From: Ensifer sp. USDA 6670
GTDB taxonomy: Bacteria; Pseudomonadota; Alphaproteobacteria; Rhizobiales; Rhizobiaceae
Assembly (NCBI GenBank): GCA_000421085.1
Contig: ATWE01000029.1
Location: 1-40,116, forward strand
Length of the DNA: 40,116 bases
Direction: 5' to 3'
In this document: piece after piece, positions 33,916 through 40,116 of the stretch
Numbering within the stretch: position 1 is the stretch's first letter
Layout: each line of letters begins with the position of its first letter
Notes under the pieces: generated by a model
The model's input: only the letters and a program-made list of their open reading frames with translations
What the model was told of the DNA's origin: nothing
The model's database searches: none
Program-made: the position numbers and the translations under genes

Positions 33916-34335
33916 CATATGAGACAGTCAAGTGGCTCTTCAACGCAAAGGCCGAATTCCGGCCAAGTGCCCGATTTTGGTAGGAAAAAATTTGCGATTG
34001 AGGGCGAACGCAAACCGAGCGCTTTGATCGCGGTCGGTTTTTTGCAGCGGGATGCGGGGAATGCGCATCGTGCGCAAACCCGAGCACGTCAGCAGCGGCC
34101 ACGTTAAGGCGGCGATTCTGATGCGTTCAGGGGATGGTGTTCAGGCGGCGACACAACCCGAAGGATGTTCCATAGAGCAATAACTACCACATCATGCTGC
34201 ACAAACGCTGCGGATTACCCAAAGAGTGCAATTAGAAGAAAGGAGCGCCAGTCGGCTGGCGGCCAACGAGCAGATCTGAGAACCAGTCTGAGGTGGGTAG
34301 AGTCAGCCTTCGTGCCGATCGTAGTCGTAACCTCG
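33916..34335. other. Intergenic region between gntR and the catabolic operon
   Basis: No gene is supported. It should hold the promoter of the catabolic operon near 33900-34000 and the gntR terminator at 34240-34262. I see no sigma-54 promoter with correct spacing. Confidence 0.45.
34228..34261 (-). terminator. Probable terminator of gntR
   Basis: Six-bp GC stem cgccag / ctggcg with loop tcgg (34246-34261), followed on the minus strand by CTCCTTTCTTCTAATT. It lies about 75 bp beyond the gntR stop. Confidence 0.55.
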
Positions 34336-35031
34336 TCAGTCGCCCGTCTGCTGCGCCGAGAGTACCGCCTCCGCGATGACGGAAGCTCTGGCGACATGAT
34401 CAATGGCAGCCTTGTAAGCCGCTTCGCCGTCGCCTTTTCGGATGGCCTCAACGATCTTTTCCATCTGTGCCGGTCCTTCGACGACACGATTCCTAGTCTT
34501 TATCGTCATGGAACGCAGATGGTTGATCCGGACGGTCAGCAGGCTGACGACGCCCCAGGCAACGTGGCGATCGACCTTGGTAAAAAGCGTCTGGTAGAAC
34601 GCGGAGGTGTGATTGAGAACCGCGGGCATATCCTTGGCAGCATAGCTCTGGCGGATGCCTTCCAAGGACGCTTCAAGGGCTGCAACAATGGTCGAGTCGT
34701 TTCGCTCCGCACAAAGTCGGGCGGCCATCCCTTCGAGGGCGCCGCGTATTTCGTAGATCTGCTTCGCTTCATTCAGGTCTAGACGCGCGACGATCGGCCC
34801 TTTGTTAGGCAAGTTCGCGACGAGGCCCTCGGATTCGAGGTGCCGCAGCACCTCACGGACGATTGTACGACTGACACCGAGTTGCGCACAGAGATCGCGC
34901 TCAACGAGGCGATCACCCGGTCTGAAATAACCGTCTACAATAGCGTCCCGCACCTTGTCGAGTGCCAGTTCCCGCAATGTCTTTGTCGGACGCTCTACCC
35001 GAATGGCATTCCCTGCCAGTGCATCGTTCAT
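34336..35031 (-). CDS. GntR-family transcriptional regulator (FadR/FCD subfamily)
   Basis: 231 residues. N-terminal winged helix-turn-helix: LRELALDKVRDAIVDGYFRPG, LVERDLCAQLGVSRTIVREVLRHLESEGLV, PNKGPIVARL (residues about 18-82). The C-terminal all-helical FCD ligand domain carries the metal-site type residues in QIYEIRGALEGMAARLC and near HTSAFYQTLF and IDHVARAS. It is transcribed in the same direction as, and upstream of, the catabolic operon, which it most likely represses until substrate is present. Confidence 0.92.
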   Translation of the reverse strand: MNDALAGNAIRVERPTKTLRELALDKVRDAIVDGYFRPGDRLVERDLCAQLGVSRTIVREVLRHLESEGLVANLPNKGPIVARLDLNEAKQIYEIRGALEGMAARLCAERNDSTIVAALEASLEGIRQSYAAKDMPAVLNHTSAFYQTLFTKVDRHVAWGVVSLLTVRINHLRSMTIKTRNRVVEGPAQMEKIVEAIRKGDGEAAYKAAIDHVARASVIAEAVLSAQQTGD

Positions 35032-35110
35032 CGGCTCACCTCGTCTAAATCCGCCAAACCAGGTATAAGTTCCGCAAGAGAACGAATCCGCCCTGCCGTA
35101 TTATGGCGTA

Positions 35111-35126
35111 CCAGTTTATAACCTGG
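35111..35126. promoter_or_regulatory. Candidate GntR operator upstream of gntR
   Basis: ccagtttataacctgg is a 16-bp palindrome with a single mismatched pair, 80 bp upstream of the gntR start. A related half (accaggtataagttcc) lies at 35068-35083, closer to the gene. Autoregulation is the likely purpose. Confidence 0.5.
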
Positions 35127-36180
35127 ATGCCGCGCTTAAAGCAACTGCCATGACCAGTTGCTCGCGATCACTATCAAGTCGATGTTTTCCGATGCGTAGC
35201 AACGGGGACTCGTGAAGTCCGAATTGCTGGGCCGTGGCCGCACCTATTATGATGCTTGATATCACCGCATCGAGCAGGCTCATGATGTCAAAGTTCCCGC
35301 CGCGGGGCGTGCTCACCATCTCGAGGTGCCGCATTTGACCCCTCGATCACTCCATGATCGCGTCATCGCGTGAGCCTTCGAGCGTACCAAAAAATTGAGA
35401 AAGCCGAGCTACCGGCATATTCCGCAATGCAGTGCGGGACCGCGACCGTCGTGCAGGTCTCAATTGGCGTGAAGGTGTTGCCTCGTGCCGCGCGTACATT
35501 GAACAATCCATCGGTGGTTGCGACTCAGTGAAGTGCTGCTCGTTCGTTCGGAACCACGTTTTATCGTCGGCTCACGACGTGTTCGAGAGGATAGTCGAGA
35601 GCCTTGATCCTTTGGCGGGCGGTCGTACATCGCAGCTTTGCCGAAGAGATAATGCCGAACGAGAGAACGAGACGCAAAGCGCGTCCGTTCCACCAGCACC
35701 GCGCTGTCCGGTCTGATCATTTCCGCCCCCGAGACCGCCGGTGGTCCATGCCGTCCCCTGCCCTCGGAGAACAAGGGCGAGTTTGTCGACGTCGACAGTT
35801 CCGCGGCTGAACGGACCGTGGCCATACAGACTTGGATCTAGCTTCTAAGGTAGCGTGTTCGTTCCTAAATAGCTGAAACGTGGCCAATTATCTCTTGATC
35901 GACTGACGCTAGTGACCTGGCCTGACTCTTCAACGTTTACTCGTAGGCGCGCAAGCTGCCCTAGGTTCGACAGCGCGGAGATTAGCTCTTTCGCAAGCTG
36001 AGAGAGAGCGATTGACCCTGCCCGCAAGTTTATCCAATTTTCGCTCCAGCCGTTTCGGGTGCGCATTCGTGGCAGCGAGTTGCGGTGCGGAGCCAATTCG
36101 GCTGCGCAGAAAAGTGTGCGGGCCGTGGGGACTAATGGGACGCCCGCTGAAGCGATGAGTCCTCCGATGCAGGCGAGTGA
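35127..36180. other. About 1 kb without a recognisable gene
   Basis: Several open frames exist (for example 72 codons at 35116-35334, minus strand, MRHLEMVSTPRGG), but none has a family I know or a convincing start. In S. meliloti this interval between nodL and gntR carries noeAB and other genes, as I recall; none is visible here. It is probably decayed DNA. Confidence 0.4.
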
Positions 36181-37054
36181 TCAATGGGATGCGTCAAAGT
36201 CATGCATCGGCATTATAGCAACGTGGTCTGGGTCGGTAATGGGTGCGTACACTGCTGGATCGTCAGATTTACCCTGCATAGATCCTACTTCGGTCGGGGC
36301 AACCTCTGATACATTGCCACGGAACAGAGAAGCGTTTAGCCACTGAACCGAGTGTAGCGTGTAGTCCGTACCCGTCGTCACGCCCGGCTTTCTGATCGCG
36401 TAAAGAGCGGAATAATTGTCGACGTAATCCCTCGGAGACATAGTCTCGACATTTCTACCCGCAGAAATACGTGAGCCGTGGTCGCCATGAACGACTATCG
36501 TAGCGTCCTGAAATCTCTTATCACTGAGAACCGCATTAAAGAACTTATCTAGTTGCTTGGAGAGATACAGCGTTTGAGCGAAGTAGAATCCATATTCTTT
36601 CACGCGCGCTTCATCTAGCTCTTGACCTGCCAACCCGCGGACTGCCGAAAGATAGGATCTCTCAATCCAACGGTTCGTTGGTTTGCAATCTTTGTTGTAG
36701 ACCGAGGGACTATGCGGAAATAGAAAATGCGCAAAAAAGGCGTTTCCACGACCTTTATCTAGAATCGTGTTCTGAAACTGTTCGAGCCAGTAAGGGAAGG
36801 CAAGTTGGTCGTAAGATCGCGGATGCCATTCTTGTAGTGCCGTTTCCTTCGTCTTCAGCAAGTTGGAGGCCACGAAACCAACGGCTGCCATTGCAAGGCT
36901 TTGCCTGTTTCCCTCGATCAGTGCCTTAACATCCGCCAGCGAAGCAGAAGCGGGTGGAACGTCCCGGTATGGGCCACAATAGAAAGGATAAGAAATCCCA
37001 CAACACTCATAATTATCGGCATCGATATCCCCGCGCGTGTTAGTTGTTATTCAA
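36181..37054 (-). pseudogene. Sulfatase / phosphoethanolamine-transferase-like protein, 5'-truncated
   Basis: The catalytic part of the alkaline-phosphatase superfamily is visible: [18 protein letters not shown] and [15 protein letters not shown] (metal-binding Asp-His). The first ATG is at 36891 (236 residues), but protein-like sequence continues upstream in the same frame: [20 protein letters not shown] to [16 protein letters not shown]. It reaches a stop at 37054-37056 with no ATG, so the real N-terminus, probably including membrane helices, is gone. The C-terminal metal ligands appear intact, but a membrane-anchored enzyme cannot be made. Confidence 0.65.
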
Positions 37055-37189
37055 GTTTTAACGGCGGTCAATTTCCTGCGCCCATCAGTGGCTGGCCTTG
37101 ATTCTGTTGCGCCCCGAACGTCCGCATGGCAAACAGAGCGCCTCGAGAGCTCCAGCCATCTGGCAAGCGCGCCACCAAGGGGCCGAAGG

Positions 37190-37741
37190 TCAGCCCCTTA
37201 CCCGAGCTGGGCTTCCCATTACTTTTGCGCCCGCAGGGACGTCGCGCGTGACTACGCTGCCAGCGCCAACGACCGCATGATCGCCAATGGTCACGCCCGG
37301 GAGGATGATCGCGCCACCGCCAATCCATACGTGCTTGCCAATGCGGACAGGTCGCCCGAGCTGCAGCCCCGCCTGCCGCTGCTCGGGGTCATCCGGATGA
37401 TCGGCGGTATAGATCTGCACAGCAGGCCCAATTGCGGTTCCTTCGCCGATCGTCACCTTTGCCACGTCGAGGATGACGCAGTTGAAATTCATATAGGCGT
37501 GGGCTCCGATACTGATGTTGAAGCCGTAATCGCAGTGAAAGGGCGGACGGATAACCGCTCCAGGCCCAACCTCGCATAGCCGTTCGCGGAGGAACAAATG
37601 CCACTGCTCGGCGGAGTCGCCTAAAGTACTATTGTAGCGTTTCAGCCAAGCCCCAGCGGCCAGCAAGTCGGCTTGGATGTCTGGATCCGCTGCATTGTAC
37701 ATCTCGCCTGCGAGCATCTTCTCTTTTTGAGTGCGTGTCAT
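37190..37741 (-). CDS. nodL: Nod factor O-acetyltransferase NodL
   Basis: 183 residues, the length of S. meliloti NodL. N-terminal MTRTQKEKMLAGEMYNAADP is the maltose/galactoside acetyltransferase cap. The rest is a hexapeptide left-handed beta helix (IGEGTAIGPAVQI, VWIGGGAIILPGVTIGDHAVVGAGSVVTRDVP, ending MGSPARV). Catalytic His115 is in YTADHPDD. NodL adds acetyl from acetyl-CoA to the 6-position of the non-reducing glucosamine of Nod factors. It is preceded by a nod box (37889-37935), which argues strongly for NodL rather than a general sugar acetyltransferase. Confidence 0.9.
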   Translation of the reverse strand: MTRTQKEKMLAGEMYNAADPDIQADLLAAGAWLKRYNSTLGDSAEQWHLFLRERLCEVGPGAVIRPPFHCDYGFNISIGAHAYMNFNCVILDVAKVTIGEGTAIGPAVQIYTADHPDDPEQRQAGLQLGRPVRIGKHVWIGGGAIILPGVTIGDHAVVGAGSVVTRDVPAGAKVMGSPARVRG

Positions 37742-37888
37742 CGTCTCTTCTCAGAACGTCTTTGATAGTTGATAGGGTGTTGCCCGATGTTGACTATTGC
37801 ATCGCCGTGACCATGCCCGGCGTCTTTAGCGCACGGGGCCGCACTCACTTGAATTCTTTCGTCGTGTCTCCTATCGAGCACACTTGAT

Positions 37889-37935
37889 GATTAGTAAAAT
37901 CGATTGTTTGGATCACCATCATCCGCGCGGTGGAT
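37889..37935 (-). promoter_or_regulatory. nod box (NodD binding site) driving nodL
   Basis: Read on the minus strand it begins ATCCACCGCGCGGATG and ends with ATCCAAACAATCGATTTT followed by ACTAATC. This matches the 47-bp nod-box consensus (ATCCAY...GATG...ATCNAAACAATCRATTTTACCAATC) at every fixed position except one base in the last block. It lies about 148 bp upstream of nodL. NodD with plant flavonoid would activate it. Confidence 0.95.
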
Positions 37936-37944
37936 GACACCAGC

Positions 37945-38997
37945 TTAGCGCCCTCCCGCCTCCATCAGCCCCATGATCTCGGCGACGAAGGAGTCGCGCG
38001 CGTTTGCCGTTGCCCGGAGCACCAACGGGCCGGTAAGGTTGAGCGTGCCGGCCTCGACCGCGTCACCCGAGCTGACCGATATCGGCTCGCTCTCGCCGTT
38101 GACGACCGAGCGGTCCAGGTCACAGCTGCCGGATACCACGCAGCCGTCCAACGGTATGCGTTCGCCGGCAGCGATCATCAGTCGCTCGCCGGGTTCGATC
38201 TCATCGACGGCGCGATATTCCGGCGAACCGTCGGCATGCAGGACTGTCGCGCCGCGTGGCGATAGCCGCGCGAGGCCGCTGATCGCGGATCGTGCGCGGC
38301 CGCGCATCATATGGTCGAGCGTCCGGCCGATGAGAAGAAAGAACAGAAGTGTGACGGTCGCGTCGAACCAGGCATGCTCTCCATGGCCGATCGTCTCGTA
38401 TAGCGACATGGCATAGGAGAGAGTGACGGCAAGGGCGATCGGCACGTCCATGTTCGTCCGCCCGTGGCGGAGCGCATTCCAGGCGGACTGATAGAAGAAG
38501 CGGCCGGCGTAGATCAGCGTCGGCCCTGCGATCATGGCCGAGACCCAGTGGAAGAGATCGCGTGTGGCCGCGTCCGCACCCGACCAGACCGATACCGAAA
38601 GCAGCATGATATTGGCCGCAGCAAAGCCCGAAACCGCGACCGCACGGATCAAATGCTTCAGAACGGCATCGCCTTCCCCCTCACCGGGCGTGAAGATATG
38701 GGTCTCGTAGCCGCGCTCGCCGACCGCGCGCACCAGTTCTCAGGGATCGCTGCGCTTTCCAGCGACCTCCTCTTTCCAGACGATCGAAACGCGGCGAGTG
38801 GAGAGATTGACGCGCGCCCGTTCGACTTCGGATCTTTCCCGCAACGCCGCCTCGATTGTGGTGATGCAAGCGCCGCAGTGAACGCCGGGCACGCTGAGGT
38901 CCGTCTGGCGCAACCCGCCTCCAAGTGCCCGGCTCGTTAGCCAAAGTTCTTCGGAAGAAGGGAGCCGCTGGCCCGTGGCGGCAGTGAACAACTTCAC
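37945..38997 (-). pseudogene. fixI remnant (copper-transporting P-type ATPase)
   Basis: FixI delivers copper for cbb3 oxidase assembly. The remnant starts with GTG at 38997 and has the N-terminal metal-binding domain ([18 protein letters not shown]). At 38737-38739 a TGA interrupts KRSDP-ELVRAVGERGYETH. It then continues through membrane helices to VPIALAVTLSYAMSL, the actuator domain and SVVNGESEPI, and stops after GLMEAGGR at 37945. About half of the roughly 760-residue protein, including the CPC channel and phosphorylation domain, is missing. fixG and fixH are absent between fixP and fixI. Confidence 0.9.
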
Positions 38998-39057
38998 AGA
39001 GAGAAGTCGTTACGCCGGCCACACTGCTCTCGCGCGGCCGCCGGGATCTCGTATCCG

Positions 39058-39921
39058 CTACTCGCCGCCGCCCAGTGAATGAACGAAGACCGCAAGCTCT
39101 TTCACCACCGGATCGCCGATGCGCTGCAACCAGGCCGGCATGACGCCATGCTTCGGCGATCTCATCTGATCGATGATCGCCTGCTCCCCCTCGCCGTTCA
39201 GCCAGATCGCGTCGGCAAGATTGGGAGCACCGAATTCGCGGACGCCTTTCGCATCCGCTCCATGGCACGAGGCGCAGTTCTCGGCGAAGAGCTGCTTGCC
39301 GGGTTCCACGAGCGCCGCGTCGGAGGATGTTCCGGTGAGGCTGGCCACATAGGCCGCGGTCGCCCGTACCTCGCGGGGCGCCAGCATGTCGGTAAAGGCC
39401 GGCATTTCCGAGACGCGCGTCTCTCCGTCTCCGCTGTAGCGGATGCCATGCGCAATCGTCTGATAGATCTCCTCAGGCTTGCCGCCCCAGAGCCACTCGT
39501 CGTCGTTCAGGTTCGGGAAACCTTTCCCGCCGGCCGCACCCGACCCATGACATTGTGCGCAATTCACCTTGAAGGCAGATGCACCGGCCGCGATCGCGAA
39601 CTGCTTCAGCTCCGGGTTGGCCATGATGTCCTCGACCGCACTCGAAGCGATGCGCTCAAGGTTGACCGCCTGCGCTGCCTTCGCTTCGGCCAGTTCCGCA
39701 CTCACCTCGGCGCGGCTGGAATAGCCGAGCACGCCCTTGGTCGCTTCCGTCAGCATCGGCCATGATGGATAAGCGACGGCATATCCTATCGCCCAGATGA
39801 TCGTCGCGTAGAAGCTGTAGACCCACCAGCGCGGCAGAGGATTGTTGAGCTCGCGGATGCCGTCCCATTCATGCCCGGTTGTCTCCACGCCGCTTATCTC
39901 GTCAATGTGCTTGTCCGTCAT
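39058..39921 (-). CDS. fixP: cbb3-type cytochrome c oxidase diheme subunit FixP (CcoP)
   Basis: 287 residues. It begins MTDKHIDEISGVETTGHEWDG, then one membrane helix (WWVYSFYATIIWAIGYAVAY, 32-51) and two periplasmic cytochrome c domains with heme sites C121-x2-CH (CAQCH) and C216-x2-CH (CASCH). Axial Met candidates are in SEMPAF and GVMPAW. It passes electrons to the oxidase that respires at nanomolar oxygen in nodules. It follows fixQ by 3 bp. Confidence 0.95.
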   Translation of the reverse strand: MTDKHIDEISGVETTGHEWDGIRELNNPLPRWWVYSFYATIIWAIGYAVAYPSWPMLTEATKGVLGYSSRAEVSAELAEAKAAQAVNLERIASSAVEDIMANPELKQFAIAAGASAFKVNCAQCHGSGAAGGKGFPNLNDDEWLWGGKPEEIYQTIAHGIRYSGDGETRVSEMPAFTDMLAPREVRATAAYVASLTGTSSDAALVEPGKQLFAENCASCHGADAKGVREFGAPNLADAIWLNGEGEQAIIDQMRSPKHGVMPAWLQRIGDPVVKELAVFVHSLGGGE

Positions 39922-39924
39922 GGA

Positions 39925-40077
39925 TCAATCCTCATTCAGCGGGATGGCAAAGGCCTGAGCAGCAGACCTTTTGGCGCCTGGCCGGAAGATGAAAAGGACG
40001 ACGCCGAGGAAGAAGAGGGTCATGGCAAGCAGTCCCCAGCTATCGGCGAAATGGCGCATGGCCGTATAGGTTTCCAT
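39925..40077 (-). CDS. fixQ: cbb3-type oxidase small subunit FixQ (CcoQ)
   Basis: 50 residues: METYTAMRHFADSWGLLAMT, then a single membrane helix (LFFLGVVLFIFRPG), then AAQAFAIPLNED. Size, topology and position between fixO and fixP identify FixQ, which stabilises the oxidase. It starts 11 bp after the fixO stop with GAGAGGATCGCC upstream. Confidence 0.88.
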   Translation of the reverse strand: METYTAMRHFADSWGLLAMTLFFLGVVLFIFRPGAKRSAAQAFAIPLNED

Positions 40078-40088
40078 AGGCGATCCTC

Positions 40089-40116
40089 TCAGCGATAACC
40101 GGTGGTGTCGTCATAG
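40089..40116 (-). CDS. fixO: cbb3-type oxidase subunit FixO (last codons only)
   Basis: The window edge contains the final codons YDDTTGYR and a TGA stop just upstream of fixQ. The call rests on position in the fixNOQP order; too little sequence remains for more. Confidence 0.65.

Noticed and set aside
37190..37741. General maltose/galactoside O-acetyltransferase instead of NodL
   Set aside because: The nod box upstream, the 183-residue length and the position beside fixP favour NodL.

Overview
This window reads as part of the symbiotic megaplasmid of a Sinorhizobium (Ensifer) close to S. meliloti. The evidence is a nitrogen-fixation core (nifH, rpoN, fixABCX, nifA, nifB, fdxN, fixU), a nod-box-driven nodL, a syrB-type regulator, and the 3' end of a symbiotic cbb3 oxidase operon (fixOQP). 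The lengths of NifA (541 aa), NifB (490 aa), FixC (435 aa) and NodL (183 aa) agree with my memory of the S. meliloti proteins. The gene order nodL / gntR-catabolic operon / syrB / fdxN-nifB-nifA-fixXCBA also resembles pSymA as I remember it. No database search was possible, so the species is inferred.

Layout. 1-2638: the 5' part of nifH and a complete rpoN, both on the minus strand. This nifH carries an in-frame 21-bp deletion right after the P-loop helix. 2690-6880: a graveyard of 5' fragments of symbiosis genes (nifH three times, fixA twice, fixK twice, fixJ once), promoter copies, and a decaying tandem array of thioredoxin-like genes. Two copies of a unit of about 600 bp (fixA start, nifH upstream region, nifH promoter, nifH start) can be aligned. 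In the first the sigma-54 promoter has lost one base of its spacer. In the second the promoter and NifA site are intact. 6880-11909: an AAA+ ATPase with a Cys-rich tail, followed after 56 bp by fixABCX. I infer that the intact captured nifH promoter at 6440 drives all five genes. 11934-12957: a decayed IS630 element between fixX and nifA. 13150-16995: nifA, nifB (two NifA sites and a clear -24/-12 promoter), fdxN and fixU.

17002-23101 is an insertion-sequence and regulator zone. It holds a frameshifted IS3-family element inside a small ORF, a small HTH-like protein, syrB with two relatives that end in a shared coiled coil, and a second broken IS3-family element. The second element sits in a palindromic junction of IS21-like ends and still has its 3-bp target duplication.

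23200-35031 is a minus-strand catabolic locus: gntR regulator, AA_synth-family protein, alpha/beta hydrolase, flavin reductase, luciferase-like monooxygenase, aldehyde dehydrogenase, NIPSNAP protein, a polyamine-type ABC importer (binding protein, two permeases, ATPase) and succinate-semialdehyde dehydrogenase. The enzyme set matches the known trigonelline pathway (Acinetobacter tgnABCDE), and S. meliloti trigonelline catabolism (trc) genes are known to lie beside nifAB-fdxN, so I read it as trc. 35032-37189 has little coding content apart from a 5'-truncated sulfatase-like gene. 37190-40116: nodL with a canonical 47-bp nod box. The nod box starts about 10 bp beyond the point where a fixI pseudogene breaks off. 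fixP, fixQ and the last codons of fixO follow.

How it works together: NifA (with RpoN) acts on the TGT-N10-ACA sites and -24/-12 promoters to express nifH, the ATPase-fixABCX set (electron supply to nitrogenase) and nifB-fdxN-fixU (FeMo-cofactor synthesis and redox). FixOQP belongs to the high-affinity respiratory oxidase. NodL decorates Nod factors under NodD control. The trc operon would let the bacterium feed on a plant betaine.
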